Positions 15,813-22,852 of a stretch of 25,721 nt of DNA are shown here, one piece after another (the stretch's first letter is position 1; each line of letters opens with the position of its first letter). Source of the DNA: a virus. Where the stretch lies: the IMG/VR virus record IMGVR_UViG_3300031976_000209, positions 1 through 25,721 of that record. One strand, 5' to 3'. Position numbers and translations under genes: made by a program. Under the pieces are notes generated by a model. That model had not been told where the DNA came from. It did not search any database and saw only the letters and a list, made by a program, of their open reading frames with translations.

Positions 15813-18800
15813 TGGCAAAAGCATGTTTGAATTTAAATATGTTAGACGATGATGAACTTTACGTTGCAAAGTTTGACTTAGAAGAGTTAAGGAAAAAGAA
15901 ACAAATACCTGCTTCTGAATCTGTAGAGCTATTAAAAAAGATAGGTGTAGAAGGTGGTGAGATTAATAATATATCAGGACAAGCCACTATAGACTTAGTA
16001 AAACAATTTTATGAAGGTTACAAGGTTGCAGAAAATGCTAATTTTGATAGCCCAAGTTTTAGAGAATTAGCTCAAGAAATAAAGGGTATAGACAGGTTTC
16101 GTTGGAGAAAGCTTTATGCGCCTGTTTATTATGTGCTTTCTAAAGGTGGTAAAAAATCACAAAAATTAGCCAACAATTTACTAGACTATGACGTAGTATA
16201 TACAAAGGATAAAGCTTTTGCAGATGATACTATTATACAAGTTAAAAAGGTATTAGGTAAAGATATAGACAATATGGAGCTTTTAGAACCTGAAATGCGT
16301 ACACAACCAGGAAGACCTTTAACTGCTGATGAAAGAAAAGCTATTGAAGCGTTTGATTTAGTTAATCCTAAAACAAAAAAATTATGGAATATGAACGATG
16401 AAGGTTTTGATAGTCTAGATGATTTTACGCAAAGACATATTGTTGCTAGAGATTATCATAAGCAAATGACTGATTTTTACTGGAATAGAGTTAAGCAAGA
16501 AGTAAAAGCAAAATCTACTAAATTTCAATACGAAGAGTGGTTGAAAGAGTATGATGAAAAATATATTAAAAATTACATGACTAGAGCGGTAAGTAGAGAA
16601 GTACTACAAGAACTTGCAAAAAATTCTGCAGACAGTAAAATTATCGTAGATATAGCCAACAAAAGATTAAAAAGTAGAGCAAAAGAATTGGCTAATGAAA
16701 AATTTAAAAAACAAGAAAACCCTAACAAATGGCAAGCTGAGTATGAAAAGAACTTAAACGATACAAATCTTTTAAATAGTATAAAAGAAGAAGCTTACAA
16801 TATTATGACATATAATCCTGCAAGAGTTGTTAATGAACATTTTAAGGAAAGAGGTATACTTTTACCTTATGAGATAGAAGTTACAACGCCTATTACTAAC
16901 AGAAAAAAAATGGTAAGAACTTATGTTAAAGATTATGCTAGTGTTATGGACAGATATTCTACAGTTAGCTCTAAATTTATTGCTACAACAAAATTTTTCC
17001 CAGAATTTACAAAGTTTGGCACACAATATAAGTTAACCTCAAACACTAAAGCTGATTTACAACCTGCTCTGGCCAGCGGCAGCCCTGAAGCTCAATATGC
17101 AGCTAAACACATAAATGAATTACTAGGGCTTGGTCTTGACAACCAATCTAATTCTGTAACAAACTTTTTATCAACAGCTTCTACGTTATCAGCTGCGGCT
17201 GGGTTATCATCTCCAACATCAGGAGTAAAAAACTTATTAATTACTATTCCAAGAAGTTTAGGTACATTTGGTGCTATTAATACAATGAGAAGTTTTATAA
17301 GACTATTTGGCAATTATGGTCAATTAATGGATGAAGCTAGAAGAGAAGGTTTTACAACCTACCAAACCAAAACGCTGGCTCTACAAGACAAGGCTGTTAA
17401 ATTACCGTTTAATCTTGGTGAGTTTAGTATGGAAAAATTATTTGATTTTAATTTAATGACCAGAACAGAAGGTATAGGTAGGGTAGCCCAAGTACAGGCA
17501 GGACTTATGACGTTTGAGTTACAGCTAGATAAGGTTCATGGTGTTAAAAATTATTTACCAACAACTCCTAAAAATCAAATAGAAAGATTTTGGAAAAACA
17601 CGTTCAAACTATCTGATGATGAAGTGCAGTTTTTGTTAGACAAAAACAATTACCGCAAAATACAAGATGGATTAGCAGATATAGAAACTACTGGCAAGAT
17701 GGACTATATAAGAGCTAAAATATCTCACTACTCACATGTGTCCACATCAGGCGGTACAGGTCCGCAACTATTGCCTGCTTGGATGAATAACAAATATGTA
17801 AAGCCTATGTCACTATTTTATCGTATGGCATATTCTACAAGTTTTGATATGTATCAAAATACATTAAAACCAATTGTAGAAAAAGGTAATATTGCTCCTT
17901 TAGCTAGAGCAACAGTTGGAAGTTTAATGTCTGGTTATGCTTTATGGGCTATGTATGACACTTTATTTGACACAAAAAACCCATTAGAAAATGAAGATAA
18001 AATAACTCAAATGACTTCTTATTTATTTAGAGCTGAGTTTTTGCAGCTAGGAACAGATTTTGTTTTTAATCCATACGGAGCAAGTTTGTTTTCAAAGAAA
18101 GATAAATTTAGCGTTTTAAATTATAACGACCAAATGATGGCTAGTTCTTTTAATCCGTTATATGGTAGTGCTGTTATGGGCAACCTAATATCAGCTGGCT
18201 CTTTATTTGCTCATACATTCTTACCAGCTTTAGGCTTTACTGAAAAAAGAAAAACTGTTGGTCAAGCTCTTGATGATTATATGAATGAAACTGTTGTACT
18301 ATATGCACAGTACCGTAAAAACTTTCAAGAACCTTTTGGATTAAGTTGGAAACAAGACAAGCTTTACAAAACAGCCAAAGAGTTTGGAACTTATGCAAGA
18401 AGATGGAAAGCAGAAAATGGTTACAAAGATAACCCAATGGCATATGGCCAAACAGATAGAACACCTTTTTACAGGTCTTTAAGAAATGCGTTTTACAATG
18501 GAAACCAAAAAGATTTTAACAGAGCATACTGGTCTGCATACAATTATATTGCTACAACTTTTATGAAAGATTTTAGAGATAATGGTCAAGGCTTGTCTCC
18601 TCACCAAATTCATAAACAAGCTCAAAGAGCTTTAGATGCGCACTTGAATCAATATTCTGTAGCAAGAGTTTCTGAAGGATATGATGAAAAAAGAGGTATA
18701 ATCCCAGACAGAGAGTTTATGAAGTATTTAAAAGATGATAAACTTAGAGCTAAATATAAAAAAGCAAAAGATGAATTTTTCTATAGAAAAAGAAAGCTTG

Positions 18801-18859
18801 TAACATCAGCTACAGGCGGTGATAATTTTAGAAAATATTCTATGTTCTATAATCTTTAA
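15812..18859 (+). CDS. Giant virion/ejection protein, polyvalent-like, 1015 aa
   Basis: An upstream in-frame GTG at 15803 exists, but the ATG at 15812 is preferred: GGAG lies eight bases ahead and it forms the TAATG junction typical here. The N-terminal half is charged and helical. A middle region (about residues 440-500) has a Ser/Ala-rich stretch, FLSTASTLSAAAGLSSPTSG then VKNLLITIPRSLG, like membrane-proximal parts of phage polyvalent or ejection proteins. Around residues 690-715 ARATVGSLMSGYALWAMYD may span a membrane. The C terminus is basic (YKKAKDEFFYRKRKL). It ends the rightward block and overlaps the opposing nuclease gene by 20 bases. An injected virion protein is the likely role. 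Confidence 0.65.
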   Translation: MAKACLNLNMLDDDELYVAKFDLEELRKKKQIPASESVELLKKIGVEGGEINNISGQATIDLVKQFYEGYKVAENANFDSPSFRELAQEIKGIDRFRWRKLYAPVYYVLSKGGKKSQKLANNLLDYDVVYTKDKAFADDTIIQVKKVLGKDIDNMELLEPEMRTQPGRPLTADERKAIEAFDLVNPKTKKLWNMNDEGFDSLDDFTQRHIVARDYHKQMTDFYWNRVKQEVKAKSTKFQYEEWLKEYDEKYIKNYMTRAVSREVLQELAKNSADSKIIVDIANKRLKSRAKELANEKFKKQENPNKWQAEYEKNLNDTNLLNSIKEEAYNIMTYNPARVVNEHFKERGILLPYEIEVTTPITNRKKMVRTYVKDYASVMDRYSTVSSKFIATTKFFPEFTKFGTQYKLTSNTKADLQPALASGSPEAQYAAKHINELLGLGLDNQSNSVTNFLSTASTLSAAAGLSSPTSGVKNLLITIPRSLGTFGAINTMRSFIRLFGNYGQLMDEARREGFTTYQTKTLALQDKAVKLPFNLGEFSMEKLFDFNLMTRTEGIGRVAQVQAGLMTFELQLDKVHGVKNYLPTTPKNQIERFWKNTFKLSDDEVQFLLDKNNYRKIQDGLADIETTGKMDYIRAKISHYSHVSTSGGTGPQLLPAWMNNKYVKPMSLFYRMAYSTSFDMYQNTLKPIVEKGNIAPLARATVGSLMSGYALWAMYDTLFDTKNPLENEDKITQMTSYLFRAEFLQLGTDFVFNPYGASLFSKKDKFSVLNYNDQMMASSFNPLYGSAVMGNLISAGSLFAHTFLPALGFTEKRKTVGQALDDYMNETVVLYAQYRKNFQEPFGLSWKQDKLYKTAKEFGTYARRWKAENGYKDNPMAYGQTDRTPFYRSLRNAFYNGNQKDFNRAYWSAYNYIATTFMKDFRDNGQGLSPHQIHKQAQRALDAHLNQYSVARVSEGYDEKRGIIPDREFMKYLKDDKLRAKYKKAKDEFFYRKRKLVTSATGGDNFRKYSMFYNL

Positions 18860-19313
18860 ACAACTCTTCTCTAGGTATCAACACCATTTGACTGGCATTA
18901 AAGTCTCCGCCCATAGTTATCTTTAGTTTACCTTCTTTTTTAAGGTCTATTATCTTTTGTTTCAAATAGTCAACACTGAATATATATCCGCCTACAATCT
19001 TACCATTATCAGACAGTAAGTGAATCCATATGTTAGAACCTGTAGTAGATATACCACTAGGCTTGCCACTGCATCTTATCTCTACAGCTATATTACCTGT
19101 AGTCTTCCATATATCTCTTTCTGTTTTGACCTCTATCATATTGTTGCCATTTTGTAGGTCTCTGACAAAGTCCTCACCCATTTTGCCAAACTCAAGGTCT
19201 ATGTCAAACTTTTTCATTTCTTCGTAATCCAACGGTATTTTCCTCCCATTATTAGTTATTAAGCTTAGGTCACCAAAGACTTCATGTATATCAGTCAGTT
19301 TTATCAATTGCAT
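18840..19313 (-). CDS. PD-(D/E)XK-family endonuclease-like protein, 157 aa
   Basis: The core reads FGKMGEDFV (residues 42-50), then IEVKTERDIWKTTGNIAVEI (60-79), giving a G-E helix followed by the E-x-K half of a PD-(D/E)XK active site, with E47, E61 and K63 as candidate catalytic residues. A TGN-x-x-VE strand and GKPSGIST follow, as in several phage endonucleases that process replicated DNA. The start is uncertain: ATG at 19334 or ATG at 19313, neither with a good Shine-Dalgarno. The shorter form is given. It follows the RuvC-like gene, overlapping its end, and its stop overlaps the convergent virion gene. A role in branch or end processing is inferred. Confidence 0.72.
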   Translation of the reverse strand: MQLIKLTDIHEVFGDLSLITNNGRKIPLDYEEMKKFDIDLEFGKMGEDFVRDLQNGNNMIEVKTERDIWKTTGNIAVEIRCSGKPSGISTTGSNIWIHLLSDNGKIVGGYIFSVDYLKQKIIDLKKEGKLKITMGGDFNASQMVLIPREELFKDYRT

Positions 19314-19788
19314 ACTTCGCCAACATAATAGCATCTGCTGTTGCTAATGTAGCGACTCCCTTCCATTGATGGAACTTAAAGTTATTTGAATCTACAAAGT
19401 CTTGTGCCATTTGTTTTATTAAGTTCTTTCTATCTTTTTTATCTAATCCTTTTGGTATTTCAAAATGTTTCATCCAAAGAGAAGGGGTTACGTAGATAGG
19501 GACTATGTTGGAAGATGCTATAACCCCCTCCCATTGGCCATAATTTTGTCCGAAAGTAAATACTGAACTTCTACCATCATGAGGTCTTGCCCAAACTTTT
19601 TCCATATATAGGAATACATTCTTGACAGATGTGTCTTGTAGTATATCTCGGAGGAGTTCAGACATTCCTAGTACAGAGTCTGGGCATTTAGCAGACCTCA
19701 ATAAATTTCCTTTTACACAGCATATACCGCCAGATTTTCCTGGGTCTATGCCTATAAATGCTTTAGAATGGTAGTTCTTTTGTTTCAT
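19291..19788 (-). CDS. RuvC-like Holliday-junction resolvase, 165 aa
   Basis: The N-terminal strand FIGIDPGKSGGI supplies D15, and FLYMEKVWARP supplies E63 followed by the DGRSSVFTFGQNYG helix common in phage RuvC-type proteins. TPSLWMKHF and the Lys/Arg-rich KKDRKNLIKQMA follow, and ATADAIMLAKYA near the C terminus supplies D152. This D-E-D set on an RNase H-like fold is the signature of RuvC family resolvases, which cut four-way junctions before packaging. The start has AAGGAA five bases upstream and overlaps the end of the helicase gene. Length is normal for the family. Confidence in the family is high; substrate preference is inferred. Confidence 0.88.
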   Translation of the reverse strand: MKQKNYHSKAFIGIDPGKSGGICCVKGNLLRSAKCPDSVLGMSELLRDILQDTSVKNVFLYMEKVWARPHDGRSSVFTFGQNYGQWEGVIASSNIVPIYVTPSLWMKHFEIPKGLDKKDRKNLIKQMAQDFVDSNNFKFHQWKGVATLATADAIMLAKYAIDKTD

Positions 19789-21109
19789 CTAGTTCCTTTG
19801 CGTGTGGTATGGACCAGTTATCATAGATTGTACATATATCACCATTGTAGTGAAGTGTAATCTCAGAAGACTCCCCATATCTTACTTTACTTGCGATTAA
19901 TCTTATTTCATTTTTTGAGTGCATTGACGGGTCCACTTTATAAGAATAGTATACAAAGAATACATTCTCTGCTACCTGTTCTATAGCTCCCGACTCTGCA
20001 AGGTCAGAAAGTTGTGGCCTCTTAGCTTCTTTATTTCTTGATTCTAATGACCTGTTTAACTGTGATGCTAATACAACTGCACAGTTTGCCTCTTTTGCTA
20101 ACCATTTATATTCATTACAGATACGTTCTAGCTGTAGTCTTCTCTCAATCTCTTTACCAGCTGGAGTTACAAGCTGTATATAGTCGTCTATAATCACATC
20201 TGGCTCAAACTTCTTCACCTCTGATGCGGTTTTAGCTAGGTCTCTAATACTGTCAAACATAACAAACCTATCTTCACCGTATATATCCGCTATCTTTCTA
20301 GAAGCTTTCTTAAGTTCATTGATAAACCCTACGTTTGTTTTATCAATAATACCTTTTCTAACGTCTCTGTAGTTTAATCTTGGATTCTCTATGCATATCA
20401 ACTTCTTTATAACCTCACTGTTAGGTAGCTCTCTATTAAACATAGCTACCTTATATCCACCTTTTACAAGGGATGCTAACAGGTTGACAAGAAAAGTTGT
20501 TTTTCCATGTCCTGGTCTACCCCCAACTATACTTATCTCACCTCTAGTTAGCCCCCCTGCAAGCCCATCTATCTCTTTAAAGCCAGTCTTAATCATTTTT
20601 TTGTTACCCTCTTGCATAGTATTAAGGGTATCTGACATAGCTTTGTCGATAGTAAATTTTTCGCCTGGCTTAACTCTTATAAGCTCTCCCATAAGTGTGT
20701 GGGCCTGGTTGATTAGCGTATAAACATCACTACCTTTGTGTAGTGCGTTTTGCCTAATATTTTCTGTTTCGTTTACAATCTTTCGTAGCAAGTACTTCTC
20801 ATAGATTACCTGTGCATAAGCTTCTACCATTGCGGTACTACCTGTATCACTTGTTATATCTACCAAGTAACCTGTAGTTATACCATTTAAATTGTCTTCC
20901 GTTGTAAGCGAAGAGCAAAGTATAGGTAAGTCTATATTCTTATTTTCCTTTATCATACCAGTTAGTTTGTCCCATAAGTTTTTAGCTTTTATCTGTGTAA
21001 AAACTCTCTTGTCTGGTACGTATGGCGCTATTGTACTATATGTTTCTGGGTTTAAGATAACACTCCCTAAAACCACATCTTCTGTGGCAACATCAGCTAT
21101 CTCTTGCAT
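19763..21109 (-). CDS. DnaB-family replicative helicase, 448 aa
   Basis: The N-terminal DnaB domain spans about residues 1-110 (EDVVLGSVILNPETYSTIAP). The RecA-type core has Walker A GGRPGHGKTT (about 195-204), Walker B DVIIDDYIQL (about 302-311), and then ASQLNRSLE and RPQLSDLAESGAIEQVA, the conserved helicase motifs. It would unwind DNA at the phage replication fork as a hexamer. AAGGAGAGG precedes the ATG. The last residues (DETKELPF) resemble the acidic tip of SSB proteins, which is unusual for a helicase. No phage polymerase is visible, so host replication enzymes may be recruited. Family assignment is secure. Confidence 0.93.
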   Translation of the reverse strand: MQEIADVATEDVVLGSVILNPETYSTIAPYVPDKRVFTQIKAKNLWDKLTGMIKENKNIDLPILCSSLTTEDNLNGITTGYLVDITSDTGSTAMVEAYAQVIYEKYLLRKIVNETENIRQNALHKGSDVYTLINQAHTLMGELIRVKPGEKFTIDKAMSDTLNTMQEGNKKMIKTGFKEIDGLAGGLTRGEISIVGGRPGHGKTTFLVNLLASLVKGGYKVAMFNRELPNSEVIKKLICIENPRLNYRDVRKGIIDKTNVGFINELKKASRKIADIYGEDRFVMFDSIRDLAKTASEVKKFEPDVIIDDYIQLVTPAGKEIERRLQLERICNEYKWLAKEANCAVVLASQLNRSLESRNKEAKRPQLSDLAESGAIEQVAENVFFVYYSYKVDPSMHSKNEIRLIASKVRYGESSEITLHYNGDICTIYDNWSIPHAKELDETKELPF

Positions 21110-21122
21110 CTTCCTCTCCTTT

Positions 21123-21299
21123 CTATTCTTCTTTTTCTATATGACTATTATATTCATCTACTAGTTTTTCAATTGATACTTCACATATCTTATAAATCAC
21201 ACCAACATTAGTGTTGATTTCTTCAAGTGGTCTACCTTTTAAGTATAGACCCCAGCTATTTTCTATTAGTATTTTTTCTAGAACTTTTTTGTCTATCAA
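21123..21299 (-). CDS. Small hypothetical protein, TTG start, 58 aa
   Basis: The frame could be extended to an ATG at 21332, but AAAGGAGG lies seven bases before the TTG at 21299, making TTG the better start. The product is acidic and helical, with SWGLYLKGRPLEEINTNVG in the middle and a charged end (SHIEKEE). It overlaps the 73-aa gene by 44 bases in a different frame and ends 13 bases ahead of the helicase start, so it is probably co-transcribed with the helicase. No family is recognised; a helicase accessory or loader-like role is only a positional guess. Confidence 0.62.
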   Translation of the reverse strand: MIDKKVLEKILIENSWGLYLKGRPLEEINTNVGVIYKICEVSIEKLVDEYNSHIEKEE

Positions 21300-21477
21300 G
21301 CTTTGCCTCCTTTCCCTGTAAATATTTTTCAAACTTTTTAGTATCTTTCTTAAATTCTATGTACTCAATAAAACCTTTACTTAGACTTAGTATCTTTTCC
21401 TCCAGATTCATCATCTGTAGAATTAGATTTTCTATTACTGTCTGCACTTCTTTTGACGTTGGCTTTTTTCTTTTCAT
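21256..21477 (-). CDS. Small coiled-coil protein, 73 aa
   Basis: The ATG has GAGGT about eight bases upstream. The core is a helix (VQTVIENLILQMMNLEEKIL) followed by FIEYIEFKKDTKKFEKYL; that IEFK-D-x-KF pattern is one I recall from small unnamed phage proteins. The tail is basic and Asn/Lys-rich (DRQKSSRKNTNRK). Its first third overlaps the end of the 67-aa gene by 101 bases, and its last 44 bases overlap the 58-aa gene, so three frames share this interval. The helical content suggests oligomerisation. Function is unknown. Confidence 0.6.
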   Translation of the reverse strand: MKRKKPTSKEVQTVIENLILQMMNLEEKILSLSKGFIEYIEFKKDTKKFEKYLQGKEAKLDRQKSSRKNTNRK

Positions 21478-21580
21478 CTTTCTTTACCTCATTTAAAATT
21501 TCTTGTAACACGTCCTTTATTTCTTTGACTTCTTTTTTTAATTTGATAATATCGTTTTCCATATCTATTGCTCTTCCCAT
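21377..21580 (-). CDS. Small coiled-coil protein with low-complexity tail, 67 aa
   Basis: AAAGGAG lies six bases before the ATG, which also overlaps the HNH gene's TAA. Residues 7-33 form a heptad-like helix (MENDIIKLKKEVKEIKDVLQ), and the rest is a hydrophilic Lys/Asp/Ser/Asn-rich tail likely to be disordered. The whole tail is coded by the same DNA as the start of the 73-aa protein in another frame, which may explain its odd composition. An oligomeric helix plus charged tail might tether partner proteins; nothing more specific is supported. Confidence 0.65.
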   Translation of the reverse strand: MGRAIDMENDIIKLKKEVKEIKDVLQEILNEVKKDEKKKANVKRSADSNRKSNSTDDESGGKDTKSK

Positions 21581-22044
21581 TACTTACTCCTTTCTCTGAG
21601 TTTGTGAGAGTGCCAGTTTTGTTGTTTTGCTGTCTTTTTCCTATGACAGTTTGCACATAGTATGATACACTTTTCGATTTCTTTTTCAATGCTTTCGACT
21701 GAATATCCATGTGTTGCCATATTCGAGACATCATTTCTTTTCGTTTTCGGGTCCAGATGGTGAAATTCCAAGACAATAGGATTAGTTTCACCACAAGAAG
21801 TACAAGGATTGCTAAGCTTAAACTCATAAATTAAGTTCCTGCCCTCTTCTCTATACTTTTTAGTATTTTTTCTAGACCTTTCAATGTAATCATGCTTGTA
21901 TAGTTCATAATGAGCCTTAGAGTACTCATTAGTGCAAGGTTTACATTTATTGGACCTAACGCCCTTATTTTTGATTTTCCAGCTAAAATCTGATATTTTA
22001 TATACTTTATCACAATATTTACACTTCTTAGTGTTTGGTTTCAT
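21580..22044 (-). CDS. HNH endonuclease, 154 aa
   Basis: ATG at 22044 is chosen over a TTG at 22083 because it leaves only a short overlap with the upstream gene; the local Shine-Dalgarno is weak. An N-terminal zinc finger has C8/C11 and C34/C37. A basic helix leads to the HNH domain: C81-x2-C84, EFHHLDP with H95/H96, and LCANCHR with C130, N132, C133 and H134. These are the expected metal, base and structural residues of a beta-beta-alpha-metal nuclease. Such free-standing enzymes in phage replication regions are often homing endonucleases, though packaging-related HNH proteins exist. The activity is well supported; the biological role is inferred. Confidence 0.88.
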   Translation of the reverse strand: MKPNTKKCKYCDKVYKISDFSWKIKNKGVRSNKCKPCTNEYSKAHYELYKHDYIERSRKNTKKYREEGRNLIYEFKLSNPCTSCGETNPIVLEFHHLDPKTKRNDVSNMATHGYSVESIEKEIEKCIILCANCHRKKTAKQQNWHSHKLRERSK

Positions 22045-22342
22045 TGTCTTCAACCATACCCCAAAATAAAATACAGTATACAATTATATCTGTTAGCCGA
22101 CCTCTTACATCTTCTCTTTGTGATTGATGCCCATCTGAGTAGGCGCACAGCCCATCAACATGTTTTATCATATAAGTAAGTAAAGCTTTCTCTCTACTAA
22201 CCCCACAAAAAGATGCTACTCTTTCAAAGTTTGCAAAAACATTATCAATGTCTCTTGCATACTCTTTCTGTCCAGCATCACGAGTTTCTGTAATTCTTTC
22301 CATGATTTTGCTCATGAGTGATTGCATTTCGTTTCTACGCAT
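22028..22342 (-). CDS. Conserved-looking small phage protein, 104 aa
   Basis: A GTG at 22345 and an ATG at 22342 are adjacent in frame; ATG is listed. The sequence has AGQKEYARDIDNVFANFERV, then a second helix (SREKALLTYMIKHVDGL) and SQREDVRGRLTDIIVYCILF. The spaced E, H, D/RE and D residues on helices recall small phage families with a nucleotide-handling all-helical fold (DUF1599/Nmad-like), but the match is loose. It lies between the basic 47-aa gene and the HNH gene with short overlaps on both sides. If the comparison holds, nucleotide metabolism is the likely theme; otherwise function is unknown. Confidence 0.68.
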   Translation of the reverse strand: MRRNEMQSLMSKIMERITETRDAGQKEYARDIDNVFANFERVASFCGVSREKALLTYMIKHVDGLCAYSDGHQSQREDVRGRLTDIIVYCILFWGMVEDNETKH

Positions 22343-22478
22343 CACGCATCTTTCTGTACGCTCTATTATTAGTGTACTCTGCTCCGACCATCACACAAAG
22401 TGGCCAACCATTAGGGCTTTCAGCAAGTTCCCTTCTGATTTTTTTTATTCTTTTGTGCATACGATTTCTAGTTTTCAT
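22335..22478 (-). CDS. Small basic protein, 47 aa
   Basis: Found by reading the sequence: the ATG is preceded by AGGAGAGG with ideal spacing, and the TAG that contributes to this site is the stop of the upstream membrane peptide. The first 16 residues are strongly basic (MKTRNRMHKRIKKIRR), followed by a more neutral part with NGWPLCVMVGAEYTNNRAYR. The frame ends just inside the next gene. The basic head suggests nucleic-acid contact, possibly RNA or DNA, but there is no recognised fold. Strong initiation signals and tight packing support expression. Confidence 0.75.
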   Translation of the reverse strand: MKTRNRMHKRIKKIRRELAESPNGWPLCVMVGAEYTNNRAYRKMRDA

Positions 22479-22486
22479 TACCTCTC

Positions 22487-22588
22487 CTATCTAAAATAAC
22501 TTACAACGTAAACAATAATTGAAGCCCAACAAACTACACCTACAACAAACATAGATGAGTAGACTATAAAATTTAACCAGTTAATCAT
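22487..22588 (-). CDS. Single-pass membrane micro-protein, 33 aa
   Basis: The ATG sits four bases after a perfect AGGAGG and overlaps the end of the zinc-ribbon gene by eight bases. Almost the whole peptide is one hydrophobic span (IVYSSMFVVGVVCWASIIVY), with a short SYFR end. The TAG stop forms part of the next gene's Shine-Dalgarno. Small phage membrane peptides in early regions can tune lysis, exclusion or membrane attachment, but none of these is indicated here. The span and the signals are seen; the role is unknown. Confidence 0.72.
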   Translation of the reverse strand: MINWLNFIVYSSMFVVGVVCWASIIVYVVSYFR

Positions 22589-22739
22589 TTTGACCTCCTA
22601 ACGGTAGATAACATTCGTAGTAAGATTCACAGTCTGGACAGCTGAAGTTACTAACAACTCCCTCTCCTTCTTTACCGTAGTCTTCATACGTATGGTCTCC
22701 ACCCCAAATTAGCTCTGATTTACAATGCCAACATTGCAT
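22581..22739 (-). CDS. Small zinc-ribbon protein, 52 aa
   Basis: Two cysteine pairs are visible: C3-x2-C6 (CWHC) and C34-x2-C37 (CPDC), separated by an acidic loop (GGDHTYEDYGKEGEG) and followed by YYECYLPLGG. That C-x2-C/C-x2-C spacing is a classical zinc ribbon, and very similar 'CW-C-x-LIWGGDH' micro-proteins occur in other phages. AAGGAG lies upstream. It might bind nucleic acid or a host transcription or replication protein; the sequence does not decide. The gene sits just downstream of the inverted-repeat element. Confidence 0.82.
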   Translation of the reverse strand: MQCWHCKSELIWGGDHTYEDYGKEGEGVVSNFSCPDCESYYECYLPLGGQND

Positions 22740-22751
22740 ATTATTCTCCTT

Positions 22752-22847
22752 TTAAAATTGTGGGAGACCTGAAAGGTAGAAAAGAACTGTGGTAGAGAGG
22801 ACCACAAAAACCACCCATGTATTCTCACGATATACAAAATCTCCCAC
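22752..22847 (-). CDS. Tentative membrane micro-ORF, 31 aa
   Basis: A GTG five bases after the stop of the helix-turn-helix gene opens a frame whose middle is a clean hydrophobic span (TWVVFVVLSTTVLFYLSGL) and whose TAA abuts the next gene's AAGGAG. This spacing fits an operon gene read by translational coupling. Against it, no Shine-Dalgarno is present and the frame lies wholly inside a strong inverted repeat that could itself explain the sequence. It is reported as a possible gene only. Confidence 0.35.
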   Translation of the reverse strand: MGDFVYRENTWVVFVVLSTTVLFYLSGLPQF

Positions 22848-22848
22848 A
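22759..22848 (-). other. Structured element: 9-bp inverted repeat enclosing hairpins
   Basis: TGTGGGAGA (22759-22767) and TCTCCCACA (22840-22848) are perfect complements. Inside are TGTGGT (22788-22793) with ACCACA (22801-22806), a 6-bp stem and 7-base loop, and the smaller ACCT-GAA-AGGT (22767-22777) and GTAT/ATAC (about 22819-22835) pairs. In the leftward transcript this could fold as a closed multi-branched domain ending about ten bases before the Shine-Dalgarno of the zinc-ribbon gene, where it could control translation or processing. It is not a tRNA (see rejected list). Folding is inferred from base complementarity, without energy calculation. Confidence 0.45.
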
Positions 22849-22852
22849 TCAT

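Noticed and set aside
15780-15815. Programmed frameshift joining the 1196- and 1015-aa genes
   Set aside because: No slippery heptamer is visible near the overlap, and a normal Shine-Dalgarno and ATG explain the second gene.
20391-21164. Rightward frames within and beside the helicase gene
   Set aside because: They run antisense to well-supported helicase motifs and have no Shine-Dalgarno.
21300-21332. ATG start at 21332 for the 58-aa gene
   Set aside because: The AAAGGAGG site falls within this extension and points to the TTG at 21299.
22045-22083. TTG start for the HNH gene
   Set aside because: No Shine-Dalgarno, and it lengthens the overlap with the upstream gene; the ATG at 22044 is adequate.
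22759-22848. The cloverleaf-like pairing as a tRNA
   Set aside because: The 9-bp outer stem and 6-bp/7-base-loop hairpin are suggestive, but there is no GTTCxA T-loop, no conserved U before the would-be anticodon and the D and T arms are only 4-bp stems.
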